Below are positions 8,362 to 17,201 of a stretch of 64,000 nt of DNA, in pieces. The first letter of the stretch is position 1, and each line of letters starts with the position of its first letter. Origin of the DNA: Humibacillus xanthopallidus (GTDB lineage: Bacteria > Actinomycetota > Actinomycetes > Actinomycetales > Dermatophilaceae); the NCBI RefSeq assembly GCF_006716675.1, contig NZ_VFPM01000006.1:1-64000 (forward strand). Reading direction: 5' to 3'. The position numbers and the translations under genes were made by a program. The notes under the pieces are model-generated. The model saw nothing but the letters and a program-made list of their open reading frames with translations, was not told where the DNA came from and made no database searches.

Positions 8362-9637
8362 TCAGGCGGTTCGCGCCGTCGCCACGGCGGCGGCCGGCGC
8401 GTCGACGGGAGCCGACACGTGGGCCCTGCGGCTGTATGCCGCGCGGCGGGCGAAGTCGCCCACGACCTGGGCCGCCTTGCGCCGGCTCGGCATGAAGCGG
8501 AGGAAGAAGGTCAGCCGCAGCACCCACGCGACCCACCCGGTGAACGGGATCCCGTAGAGCTCGGAGATGGAGCGCCCGAGGCCGAAGGAGGCCGCCTGGC
8601 CGAGCCCTCGGTAGGCGAACGGCCGGGTCGCGCGGCCACGGATCGTCCGCGCGAGGTTGGCTCCGACGTGCTCGCCGGCCTTGATGGCCCACAGGGCGTT
8701 GGCCGGCACCGGCTCGCCTCGCGTCGGGTGCACGACGCACGCGGAATCGCCTGCGGCCCAGACTCCCTCGATGACGGAGAGGTCGGATCGCGTCACGAGC
8801 CGGCCGCGGGGGTCGCGGAGCGCGTCGAGCCCGGGCACCTGGACGGCCCGCTGGCCGATCGTCGCGATGACGGTGCTCACGGGCAGGTGGGTCCCGTCGG
8901 AGAGGTGTGCCGCGTGCTCCGTCACCGAGGCGAGGCGTACTCCCAGCCGCACACGCACGCCGAGGCGGGCGAGCTCGTCCTCGGCACGCGCGGCCAGGCG
9001 GGGCTGGGTCTCGCGCAGCTCGGGCAGGATCGCGGCGCCGGAGTGGACGAGCTCGACACGCACGCGCGACCCGCCGAGGTCGGCGACGGCCGCCGCCATC
9101 TCGACACCGGCCATGCCGCCGCCGGCGACGAGGACGGTGTGCCGGCGGCGGCCCTCGGTGCTGCGCCGCCTCGCGGACGCGCTCGGCGAGGACCGCGATG
9201 TCTCCGGGAGCCCGCAGGGTGAAGCCGTGCTCGGCGAGGCCGGGCACCGCGGCCGCCGGCTCGCGGCCCCCGGTGCCGACGACGAGCTCGTCGTAGTCGA
9301 TGACGCGCTCGCCCGGCTCGCCGGTGACGGTGTAGCGAACGGTGCGCCGCTCGGCGTCGATGGCCGTCGCACGGCCGACGACGACGTGGGCGTGCGGCAT
9401 CGCATCGACGAGAGGCGTGCGTGTGCGGTCGTAAGGGAGCAGGCCCGCGAGGACCTCGCCGGTGAAGCCGTGGAAGCTGTGCGCGTCGTCGGTGCTGATG
9501 ACGACGACCTGCACCTCGCCCCGGCGGACGGCGGGTCCGGTGCGACGCATCAGGCCGGCATACGCGTGAAGGGTGACGTAGCCGCCGCCGAGCAGGACGA
9601 CGCGGTGGCCCGCGACCGGGCGCCGGGCGCTCATCAC
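8362..9637 (-). pseudogene. NDH-2/FSP1-like FAD-dependent oxidoreductase with an apparent frameshift
   Basis: Two frames together make one flavoprotein of about 424 residues. The 5' part (9634 down to about 9160) has the first dinucleotide motif VVLLGGGYVTLHAY and runs to LAERVREAAQHRG. The 3' part continues one base out of frame with HTVLVAGGGMAGVEMAA (second Rossmann motif), VWAAGDSACVV (FAD-binding Asp) and an amphipathic C-terminus. One extra base in the GC-rich stretch around 9140-9175 explains it, so this is either a real frameshift or a sequence error. The ATG at 9634 overlaps the upstream gene's stop (TGATG), showing coupling to the acyl-ACP-reductase-like gene. Such enzymes oxidise NAD(P)H and reduce quinones or other acceptors. 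Confidence 0.75.
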
Positions 9638-10767
9638 GCCACCGCCAGGGTGCGGGTCGCGAGGTCGACGGGCCGCCCGAAGCTCGTCGGGGTGGCAGCG
9701 CGGAAGCCGAGGGGGGCGAGCTCGCCGGCCAGGCGACGGGTCTCGTCGACGAGCTCGAGCGACGGCACGCCGATCGAGAAGTGGCCGCGGTGGCCCGACA
9801 GGGCGAGCAGCGCGGTCTCGGCGAAGCAGGCGTAGGCACGGCCGTCGGGTAGCCCGATGGTGCCGCCGACGAGTCGCAGCGACGGGATCGACACGACCCC
9901 GCCGTCGACGACGAGCACGTCGGGCCGGGCCGCGAGCAGGTCGGGGGAGGTGTTGCGGGGCTGGGTCGCGTCGAGGACGACCGCACCGGGGCGCAGGTGG
10001 TGCGGCTCCAGCAGGGCGTCGGCCGAGGCCGTGAGCAGGATGACGAGGTCGGCGCCGGCGACGGCATCGATCGACGTGGCGGCGACGGTGGGCACGCGCC
10101 GCCCGACCTCGGCAGCCAGCGCCTCGAGGCGCCCCGCCGAGCGGGCGACCAGGGTCAACCGGCCGGCGGCACGGTCACGGGCGAGCAGCCGGGTGACGGC
10201 CGAGCCCACGCTGCCGGTCGCACCGACGACGGCGACGTGTGCGCTGCCCAGCCGGCCGACGTGCCCGAGGAGCATCCGCGCCTGGTCGTCGACGATGGCC
10301 GCGGTGAAGGCGTTGCCGTTCGTCACGCCGATGTCGGTGCGCCCGCGCAGCGACACGCCGCCGCCCGTGACCGTGGCGGTCAGTGCGCCGAGCCCCACTG
10401 TGCTGCACCCGAGTCCGCGGGCCTTGTCGACCGCGCGGTGCACCCGGTCGCGACCCTCACCGGGCTGGTCCAGCAGGTGCCGGGCGCCGAAGGGCACGAG
10501 CACGACGTGGCCGACCTGGGAGCCGCCGATGTGGATCGAGGCCATGGCGACCGGAGGGACGGGGAGGCGGCGCAGCGCCGTGTCGTAGGCCCGCTCGGGC
10601 ACGTGACCGAGCGGCGACCAGACCCGCCCCATGTCCTCACGGAGGCGGGTTCGCGGGTGCACGGTGAAGGCGAACGTGCCCGGGCGCCAGGCCGGCGTCG
10701 GCGAGGTCGGGCCGGCGTGACCGGTGTGGCCGGCGGTGCGGGTGCTGGTGCGCGTGCGCGTGCTCAC
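9634..10767 (-). CDS. Long-chain acyl-ACP reductase (AAR)-like NAD(P)-binding protein
   Basis: 377 residues from GTG 10767, which has GAGGAG about 8 bases upstream; the frame extends to 10818 but that start lacks a site. The order of motifs matches cyanobacterial fatty-acyl-ACP reductase: STVGLGALTA, TDIGVTNGNAFTA, the Rossmann loop VAVVGATGSVGSAV, LDATQPRN, VVDGGVVSIP and YACFAETALL. C314 in the last block lies where the cyanobacterial enzyme has its essential thioester cysteine. The known reaction is acyl-ACP or acyl-CoA plus NADPH to aldehyde. The stop overlaps the start of the FAD oxidoreductase. The relationship is recognised by motif, so the substrate is not established. Confidence 0.75.
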   Translation of the reverse strand: MSTRTRTSTRTAGHTGHAGPTSPTPAWRPGTFAFTVHPRTRLREDMGRVWSPLGHVPERAYDTALRRLPVPPVAMASIHIGGSQVGHVVLVPFGARHLLDQPGEGRDRVHRAVDKARGLGCSTVGLGALTATVTGGGVSLRGRTDIGVTNGNAFTAAIVDDQARMLLGHVGRLGSAHVAVVGATGSVGSAVTRLLARDRAAGRLTLVARSAGRLEALAAEVGRRVPTVAATSIDAVAGADLVILLTASADALLEPHHLRPGAVVLDATQPRNTSPDLLAARPDVLVVDGGVVSIPSLRLVGGTIGLPDGRAYACFAETALLALSGHRGHFSIGVPSLELVDETRRLAGELAPLGFRAATPTSFGRPVDLATRTLAVA

Positions 10768-10963
10768 GGGATGCTCCTCAGGGCTGGGCTGTCGCTGGTC
10801 GGCGGGCCGCCGTCCCACGGGGGAGGAGCGGTGGGATCGACCGGAGTCGGCGCCGTTGCAGGAGCGGAGGAGCGCGCGGGAGGAGTGATACGCCGCGGAG
10901 CGGGCGGCACGGCATACGGGAGCGGATATGGGTATGCGTACCCAAGCCGCTCGTCCGGGTCGG

Positions 10964-11542
10964 TCAGTCGGCCCGGCGCGGACGGTAGACGAGCCAGAGG
11001 GCGCCGCCGGGTGTCGGGGTGGCGCTGTGCAGGGTGAGCCGCTGCAGGTCCTGCGCCCGCTCGAAGAGACGCCGCCCCGCGGGGTCGATCACCGGCGCGA
11101 CGGCGAGGTGGAGCTCGTCGATCAGCCCCTCGGCGATCAGGGACTGGACCAGCTCGATGCTTCCGTGGACGCCGATGTCGTTGCCGGGCAGGGTCGTGAG
11201 GCGGCCGACGATGTCGGTGAGCGGGCCACCGACCGCCTCCACGTCACCCCATTCGCTCGTCAGCGGCGTCGACGTGACGACGTACTTCCTCACCCCGTTG
11301 ATGAAGTCGGCGAAGGGCTGGACGTCGGAGGTCGGCCAGTAGCGCGACCACTCGTCGTACATGTGGCGGCCGAGGAGCACGGCGTCCTGCTGCTCGATGA
11401 GCGACTCCTCGCGGGCGATGAGCTCGTCGTCGAAGGTCGGCGGCTGCGGGTGGTCGGGGTCGACGTCGGGCGGGAAGAGCCGGTTCGGGTCGTCGACGGC
11501 ACCGTCGAGCGAGGTGATGACGTAGGCGACGATCCTGCGCAC
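10964..11542 (-). CDS. RibD C-terminal / dihydrofolate-reductase-fold protein
   Basis: A 192-residue protein with RRIVAYVITSLDGAVDDPN at the N-terminus, DAVLLGRHMYDEWSRYWP, KYVVTSTPL, DIGVHGSIELVQSL and LIDELHLAVAPVI, the standard blocks of the RibD-C/DHFR-like family common in Actinobacteria. These bind NADPH; the substrate of stand-alone members is usually unknown. GTG 11542 has an AGGAGA site; the frame reads on upstream into non-family sequence, so the short start is chosen. It lies 22 bases after the glycosylase-like gene on the same strand. Confidence 0.88.
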   Translation of the reverse strand: MRRIVAYVITSLDGAVDDPNRLFPPDVDPDHPQPPTFDDELIAREESLIEQQDAVLLGRHMYDEWSRYWPTSDVQPFADFINGVRKYVVTSTPLTSEWGDVEAVGGPLTDIVGRLTTLPGNDIGVHGSIELVQSLIAEGLIDELHLAVAPVIDPAGRRLFERAQDLQRLTLHSATPTPGGALWLVYRPRRAD

Positions 11543-11564
11543 GGCGGTCTCCTGGTGACGGGGT

Positions 11565-12665
11565 CTAGGGCGCGGCCGGGCCGCTGAGGGTGAGGCCGAG
11601 CCACGCCGCGAGGTCGGCGATCTCGCGGTGGACGGCGGTCGTGATCGCCTTCGTGAAGCGCACGTCCTCGTGGATGGCGTTGACGACGAGGGCGCCGGCC
11701 TTGCGGTCCGCCTGGGCGTCGAGCTTCCCGGCGAGCCGGTCGTGGTGGAGGATCGGCAGCGCGAAGTAGCCCCAGCGCCGCTGCTCCTTCGGCTTGTACA
11801 TCTCGAGGATGTACTCGAAACCCCAGAGCTGCTCGACACGCCCGCGGTCGTGGATGAGCCGGTCGAAAGGGCTGAGCAGAGCGGTTCGTCCCGCGAACGT
11901 GCTCGGCACGTCGAGGTATGCCGGGTGGACGCGCCACGAGCCCGGCACGCCCTCGACCTCGGCGGGCTCACCGGCGTCACCGACGAAGGGGCCCTCGCCC
12001 GGCGTGACGGTGCCGGTGGCGCGGGCGATGCCGAGCGCGGCGAGGCGGCGCTCGTGGCGGTGGGCGACGGCCTCCTCGAGGGTGAGCCGTGGCAGGCCGG
12101 GCGGGTAGACCCGCTCGGGCAGGTCGAAGTAGCGCTGGCGCCCCTTGCGGCCCGCGATGGCGACGTCACCGCGCAGGACGAGGGCCTCGAGCATCTTGGT
12201 GATGTTGCGGTTGTTGGTCCAGCCGCTCGACGGCCACGGGACGACGCTCGTGTCGGGGATGTCGCGCGACAGCAGCGGCCCGTCGGCCTCGAGCTTCGCG
12301 AGGATGTCGCGGCGGAAGGAGGCGTTGGCCTCGAGCCATTCGGCCATGAAGGGGTGGGGCTCGGCCTCACGGACCTCGGCGAGGACGGCCGGGATGTCCT
12401 TGGGGCTGCGCACGTAGGCGACGGTCTCGACGAGGGAGCGGTCGTGCTCGATGGCCGTGGTGAGGTGGGCGGGGTCGTAGGTCTTGCCGAGCCGGCTCCA
12501 GAGCACGAGGTCGGCACTCGGCGCGATGGCGGCGGTCGGGTCGATCTGCAGGATGGTCAGCCGCTCGACGGTCGCGACGAGGTCGGTCGGGCGCGGCCGG
12601 TCGAGCAGCTGCGCGTGCACCGCGATGCGCCGCGCCGCCTCGACCGTGAGCTGGTGGACCACCAT
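11565..12665 (-). CDS. Winged-helix DNA glycosylase, AlkX/YcaQ family
   Basis: A 366-residue member of the HTH_42 family (formerly DUF1006). It starts MVVHQLTVEAARRIAV and has ERLTILQIDPTAAI (the Q-x-D catalytic signature of the YcaQ/AlkX branch), DLVLWSRLG, SGWTNNRNITKML, LLSPFDRLIHDR and EYILEMYKPKEQRRWGYF. Characterised relatives unhook DNA interstrand crosslinks or remove alkylated bases. ATG 12665 is taken as the start because family sequence begins there. Co-direction and 22-base spacing suggest co-transcription with the RibD-like gene, but no shared function is evident. Confidence 0.9.
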   Translation of the reverse strand: MVVHQLTVEAARRIAVHAQLLDRPRPTDLVATVERLTILQIDPTAAIAPSADLVLWSRLGKTYDPAHLTTAIEHDRSLVETVAYVRSPKDIPAVLAEVREAEPHPFMAEWLEANASFRRDILAKLEADGPLLSRDIPDTSVVPWPSSGWTNNRNITKMLEALVLRGDVAIAGRKGRQRYFDLPERVYPPGLPRLTLEEAVAHRHERRLAALGIARATGTVTPGEGPFVGDAGEPAEVEGVPGSWRVHPAYLDVPSTFAGRTALLSPFDRLIHDRGRVEQLWGFEYILEMYKPKEQRRWGYFALPILHHDRLAGKLDAQADRKAGALVVNAIHEDVRFTKAITTAVHREIADLAAWLGLTLSGPAAP

Positions 12666-12771
12666 GCCGCCGACCCTAGCCACCGCCACCGACACGTGGC
12701 GGCCGCAGCGCCTGGCGCTCCGAACGCGCGGACTCGCGGGCCCCACCCTCCCGCGAGCCCGCCGCGCGGGC

Positions 12772-13302
12772 TCAGAGGCGCGTGAAGTCGAGGTCGACGT
12801 CGAGCTCGACGTCGCGTCCGATGACGAAGGTCGGCACCCGCATACCCAGGCCGGTGCGGTCGAGGTGTCCGGTCACGTGCATCCGCACGCGCTCGCCCTC
12901 GATCGTCATCGGCGTGACCTCGAGGTCGACGGGGCAGGTGGCGCCGCGGGCCGACAGGCGAGCGCGCACGGCCCATCCGCCGCCGCTCGTCGTGGTCGTC
13001 TCGGCCTCGACGACGATGCGTGGGTGGGACTCGGCGTCGAGGAAACGGCGACCCTGCACGTCGCGGTCGCGGCGGGCGTTGCCGGTCATGATGCCGGCCG
13101 CGTCGAGCTCGACCCTGGCGCTGACGACCTGCCCGGCGGCATCCGTCACGGCGTCACCCCCCGTCACGGGCAGACTGCCCCGGACGGTGTGGATGAGCTT
13201 GTCCCGGATGGCGAAGCGCGCCGTGCTCGCGGGCCCGCCGACGGTCCACCTCCCGGCGGGGACGGCGGTAGGTCGCAGGGCCTTGTCGGCCTGGCTGCTC
13301 AT
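12772..13302 (-). CDS. YceI-family protein
   Basis: A 176-residue protein without a signal peptide. It has RWTVGGPASTARFAIRDKL, VTGGDAVTD, NARRDRDVQGRRFLDAESHP and LEVTPMTIEGERVRMHVTGH, the lipocalin-like YceI fold. YceI proteins bind polyisoprenoids or other lipophilic ligands; lack of a leader suggests a cytoplasmic version. Its ATG shares four bases (ATGA) with the stop of the upstream small gene, so translation is probably coupled. Confidence 0.9.
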   Translation of the reverse strand: MSSQADKALRPTAVPAGRWTVGGPASTARFAIRDKLIHTVRGSLPVTGGDAVTDAAGQVVSARVELDAAGIMTGNARRDRDVQGRRFLDAESHPRIVVEAETTTTSGGGWAVRARLSARGATCPVDLEVTPMTIEGERVRMHVTGHLDRTGLGMRVPTFVIGRDVELDVDLDFTRL

Positions 13303-13634
13303 CGCGCACCTGCCGTCTCCGCGACGAACGCCTCGGCCACGGTGTAGCGCTCGGCCCGGGATGGCCCCGGCAGCAGCGCCGGGTCCTCGCCGGGGACGAG
13401 GTCGGACGTCATGATGAGCTCGGCCAGGGCATCGAGGGTGTCCTCGGACCCGGTGACGATGAGCAAGGCGCGTCCGCCGTCGGGCTGGCGCAGGTCGTAG
13501 CGCGCGACGATGTCGTCGCGGATGCGCGCGTGAGCCTCGATGAGCGGCGTGATGCGTTGCGAGTCGGCGAGCTCGGCGGCCGCGAGCAGCTCGGGCGACT
13601 GCGGTCCGTCGAAGATGACGAGCTGGGCGTGCAT
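13299..13634 (-). CDS. Small conserved-looking protein coupled to YceI
   Basis: A 111-residue protein not recognised with confidence. It starts MHAQLVIFDGPQSPELLAAA, has alternating beta and alpha segments (RALLIVTGSEDTLDALAE, then AERYTVAEAFVAE) and no membrane segment. The layout recalls a ferredoxin-like alpha/beta barrel such as ABM or YCII proteins, but no diagnostic motif is present. ATG 13634 has a strong GAGGAG site and the gene overlaps yceI by four bases. Divergent to the large LuxR regulator. Confidence 0.7.
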   Translation of the reverse strand: MHAQLVIFDGPQSPELLAAAELADSQRITPLIEAHARIRDDIVARYDLRQPDGGRALLIVTGSEDTLDALAELIMTSDLVPGEDPALLPGPSRAERYTVAEAFVAETAGAR

Positions 13635-13796
13635 GGTGACTCCTCGGGTTGGCTGCCCCGGACCGGCCCCTCGGCGGCCCCGTCGGGCGATACGACCACC
13701 GTGCCGCTCGGGGTGCGGGTCGCGCGTCAGTGGAGACACGGAGGTCGCCACTGAAACCGGGCGACGTGCAGCGCTCCCGAGCGGGATACTCGCCTC

Positions 13797-16685
13797 GTGG
13801 TCGCGCTCGTCGGTCGCTCCGAACAGCTCGCCGTCATCGACGAGGCGCTCGCCGCCGCGGCGGCGGGCCGCGGCGGACTCGTGCTCGTGACGGGTGAGAG
13901 CGGCATCGGCAAGACGTCGCTTGCCGACGTCGCCCGGCGGCGGGCGGCGACCCTGGGCGTGCAGGTCGCTCACGGGTATGCCGTCGACGACCCGGGTGCG
14001 CCCGTGCTGTGGCCGTGGCGCCGGGTCGGCACGCGGATCCCGGAGCTGGAGGCGGTGCTCGCGACCGTGACCGTCCCCGACCTCGACGACGACGCGGTGC
14101 GTTTCGGTGTCAGCGAGGCCGTGGCCGAGGGGCTGCGGCGGGCCGCTGGCACGTCGGGGCTGCTGATCCTCCTCGAGGACCTGCACTGGGCCGACTCGCT
14201 GTCGGTGGCCCTGCTGCGACACGTCGCCCTCGACCTCGCGTCGTTCCCGGTGCTCGTCGTGGCGACGGCCCGGGACGACCCGTCGACGCCGTTCGGTCGT
14301 GCGCTGCCGGACCTGTTGCGAGGGAGCGCAGCCGAGTCGGTCGCGTTGCGGGGGCTGACCTCTCACGAGGTGGCGCAGTGGCTGGCGAGCGACGAGAGGA
14401 CGGCGCCCTGGTGCCGGCTCGCCGACGACCTCGTGGGCCGGACCGACGGCAACCCGTTCTACATCCGCGTCCTGACGTCCGAGGCACCGCCGCCGTCGGG
14501 CAGCCTCGACGACGTGCTGGCCGAGCGGAGCCGGATGCGGGGCCTGCTCGTGGCGCCCTTCCTCCGGCTGACCGACGAGGCCCGGCACACCATCGCCACC
14601 GCAGCGCTGATGTCCGAGCGGCTCTCGCCGACTCTGCTGGCCGCGGCCGTGGGCCGGACGGTCCCGGTCGTCAGCGACCACATCGCCGCGGCCACCCGGG
14701 CGGGGCTGCTGCAGCACGGTCCGACGGGCCTGTCGTTCGTTCACGCACTCGTGCGCGACGCGGTCGTCGCCCACACCGACCCTCAGGAGCGAGCGACCGC
14801 CGAGGCCTCCATCGCCGCAGCGATGGAGGCGACCGGCGACGCGCTGCTCGCGGGCCCGAGCGCCGCTCACTGGGACCGGGCCGGCACGTCCGAGGCATCG
14901 ACGCGCTGCCGGGACGGTGCGCGCGCCGCGGCAGCGCAGGCAGCCGCTGCTCGCGCCCACGAGGAGGCGGTGGCCTTCGCCCGGATGAGCCTGCGCCACG
15001 CGCGGCGCCTGGGTGCGGAGGGAGCGGACCTTGCCGAGCGGCTGGTCGAGCTGGCGCGCTACGAGTGGCTGGCCAACTTCGTGCCCGACGCAGTCGCCTC
15101 GTGCGTCGAGGCCGTCGACGTGGCGGAGGCGGCGGGGCGCCCGGACCTCATGGCGCGGGCTGCCCTCGTGCCGCAAGGGATCGGGTCCGTCGAGACCGCA
15201 CAGGTCGCCGGCCGGCTCTGCCGACGCGCGTTGGCGCTCATCCCGGAAGACCGGCTGGCCGAGCGGTCCGGGCTGATGTGCCTCATGGCCGTGGCTGCTG
15301 CGGACGAGGCGGTCGACGAGAGCGCCGGACCGCTGTCGGCCGGCGCCCTTGACCTCGCTCGCCGATCGGGCTCGGCCCAGGCCGAGCTCGAGGCCATCGC
15401 CGCGCGCCACTACGTCCTGTCCTACCCGCAGGCGATCGAGGAGCGCACGGTGCTCGCCGGGCGCGCGGTCGAGCTGGGGCGCACCTCCAGCACGGCCATG
15501 GGCGGCCTCTGGGGACACCTGTGGCAGTGCGAGATCGCCCTGCAGCGTGGAGATCTCGGTGCACTGAACCGGTCGATCGAGGAGGTCGACCGCGTTGCGG
15601 CGCACCGTTCCTCACCGGTCGGGCGCTGGCACGCCCACCGTCTGCGCGCTGCCCTGGCAGCCCTGATCGGCGCCTTCGAGGAGGCGCGTAGGGAATCCGA
15701 CGCAGGCCTGCAGATCGCGGAGCGCGTGGGTGACGCATCCATGGTCGGCATGTGCCATGCCCTCCGCATCCAGCTGGCCCTCCTGCGCGGGGACCCGAGT
15801 GACGTGCCCGAGGGGGCGCTACCGCTCATGGAGAGAGGCGCTCCTCCGATCCCGATCCTGCGCGCCTCGATCGCCCAGACCCTGGTGCTGGTGGGCGAGC
15901 GCGACCGGGCCGTGGCCGTCCTCGCGCCGTTGCGCGACCTGCCGGGTCGGATGCCGCTCGGCCCCCGATGGATGGGCACCATCGGCCAGATCGGCCTCAC
16001 GGGAGCGGCAGTCGGTGACTCCGAGCTGGCGCATCGCTGCCATGCCCTGCTGGCCCCGGTCGCGCACTGGGGCTCCGCTGACGGTGGCGGGAGTCCCTTC
16101 GCCCACGGCTCGAACGAGTACCTCGTCGGCACGCTCGCGCTCGCCGCCGGCGACCTCGACGTGGCCGCTGGCCACTTCCGCCGCGCGATCGACGCCGACC
16201 TGCGCCTGGGCGCTCGTCCCTTCGTCGCCCTGTCGCGGCTGCGCTGGGCGCAGTGCCTGTCGGGCGGGGCGAGCCGGTCGCGCCTGTCGGCCCCGTCGGC
16301 CCCGTCGGCCCCGTCGGCCCCGTCGGCCCCGTCGGCCCCGACGGCCCCGACGGGCCCGACCACTGCATCCTCGTCGCCGTCCGTCCGTGCGTTGGCCGCG
16401 GCCGCGGCCGAGGAGCTCCGCGCCCTCGACATGCCGGGGCCGCTCGACGAGGCCACACGTCTCCTCGCTGCGCTCGCGCCGGACGGTGAGGCAGGCCGGC
16501 TCACGGCCCGTGAGCTCGAGGTGGCCCGGCTGGTCGCCGACGCACGGACCAACCAGCAGATTGCCGACGGTCTCTTCCTGTCGGTCCGCACGGTCGAGTC
16601 CCACGTGCGGAGCGCCCTCGCGAAGCTGGGCTTGCGCTCGCGAACCGAGCTGGCCCTCTGGGTGCGCACCGCAGCTGACCGCTGA
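13797..16685 (+). CDS. Large ATP-binding LuxR-family regulator (LAL)
   Basis: A 962-residue STAND-type transcriptional regulator. Walker A is GESGIGKT (33-40), Walker B is LLILLEDLHWAD (from 122). A long alpha-helical repeat region follows, and a LuxR helix-turn-helix closes the protein: LTARELEVARLVADARTNQ (from about 902) and SVRTVESHVRSALAKLGL. LAL proteins sense a ligand through the ATPase/repeat region and activate transcription, often for carbon catabolism or secondary metabolism. Between the repeats and HTH is a Ser-Ala-Pro tract encoded by an exact 9-base tandem repeat (16286-16357). The GTG start has a poor ribosome site. A YCII gene lies 121 bases downstream. Confidence 0.9.
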   Translation: MVALVGRSEQLAVIDEALAAAAAGRGGLVLVTGESGIGKTSLADVARRRAATLGVQVAHGYAVDDPGAPVLWPWRRVGTRIPELEAVLATVTVPDLDDDAVRFGVSEAVAEGLRRAAGTSGLLILLEDLHWADSLSVALLRHVALDLASFPVLVVATARDDPSTPFGRALPDLLRGSAAESVALRGLTSHEVAQWLASDERTAPWCRLADDLVGRTDGNPFYIRVLTSEAPPPSGSLDDVLAERSRMRGLLVAPFLRLTDEARHTIATAALMSERLSPTLLAAAVGRTVPVVSDHIAAATRAGLLQHGPTGLSFVHALVRDAVVAHTDPQERATAEASIAAAMEATGDALLAGPSAAHWDRAGTSEASTRCRDGARAAAAQAAAARAHEEAVAFARMSLRHARRLGAEGADLAERLVELARYEWLANFVPDAVASCVEAVDVAEAAGRPDLMARAALVPQGIGSVETAQVAGRLCRRALALIPEDRLAERSGLMCLMAVAAADEAVDESAGPLSAGALDLARRSGSAQAELEAIAARHYVLSYPQAIEERTVLAGRAVELGRTSSTAMGGLWGHLWQCEIALQRGDLGALNRSIEEVDRVAAHRSSPVGRWHAHRLRAALAALIGAFEEARRESDAGLQIAERVGDASMVGMCHALRIQLALLRGDPSDVPEGALPLMERGAPPIPILRASIAQTLVLVGERDRAVAVLAPLRDLPGRMPLGPRWMGTIGQIGLTGAAVGDSELAHRCHALLAPVAHWGSADGGGSPFAHGSNEYLVGTLALAAGDLDVAAGHFRRAIDADLRLGARPFVALSRLRWAQCLSGGASRSRLSAPSAPSAPSAPSAPSAPTAPTGPTTASSSPSVRALAAAAAEELRALDMPGPLDEATRLLAALAPDGEAGRLTARELEVARLVADARTNQQIADGLFLSVRTVESHVRSALAKLGLRSRTELALWVRTAADR
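16286..16357. repeat. 9-base tandem repeat (GTCGGCCCC) in the LAL regulator
   Basis: Six exact copies of GTCGGCCCC are followed by GACGGCCCC and GACGGGCCC, together 72 bases. It encodes six SAP units, then TAP and TGP. Because the unit is three codons long, slippage changes linker length between the helical repeats and the HTH without breaking the frame. Confidence 0.97.
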
Positions 16686-16806
16686 GACCCGGTCCGAGGC
16701 GTGCGAAAAAGACCTGAGGTGGGTGTCGAAGAGCGCCACAGCCGGTCGACGTACGAGTGCGAGTACGAGTACGAAGGACACCGAAACAAGCAATAGGGAG
16801 AACGAC

Positions 16807-17181
16807 ATGCCGCGTTTCATGGGTTTTGTGAGGATGCAAGAGGGCATCGGCACGCCGCCGCAGTCACTGTTCGACGCGATGGACGTCCACATCGGCGAGC
16901 GGGCCGCCGCCGGCGTGTTCCTCGACGGGGGCGGTCTGTACGGCACGGAGGATGCCGTGAACTTCGTCGTCAGCGGCGGGGAGATCACACGGGTCGACGG
17001 TCCGTACGCCGAGTCGAAGGAGGTCATCGGCGGCTGGTCCCTGCTGCAGTACGACACTCTCGAGGAGGCCGTGGCCGACCAGCAGAAGTTCGCCGAGCTG
17101 CACGCCGAGCACTGGCCGGAGGTCACGGTGGTCTCCACCCTCCGCCAGATCTCCGAGGGCCCCGAGGCGCCCGGCGACTGA
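16807..17181 (+). CDS. YCII-related (DGPF-domain) protein
   Basis: A 124-residue protein starting MPRFMGFVRMQEG, with FLDGGGLYG, VDGPYAESKEVIGGW and LRQISEG. DGPYAESKE is the hallmark of the DGPF/YCII family, small dimeric ferredoxin-like proteins of poorly known function, frequently encoded beside sigma factors or regulators in Actinobacteria. An AGGGAGA site precedes ATG 16807. Immediately upstream (16755-16775) is a short run of GAGTAC-like hexamers. The location right after the LAL regulator suggests it may be its target or partner; that is inference. Confidence 0.9.
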   Translation: MPRFMGFVRMQEGIGTPPQSLFDAMDVHIGERAAAGVFLDGGGLYGTEDAVNFVVSGGEITRVDGPYAESKEVIGGWSLLQYDTLEEAVADQQKFAELHAEHWPEVTVVSTLRQISEGPEAPGD

Positions 17182-17201
17182 GCGCCGCCCGACGTCCCCG
17201 G

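Noticed and set aside
16286..16357. Possible CRISPR or regulatory repeat array
   Set aside because: Units are only 9 bases, have no spacers and are in frame within the LAL regulator.
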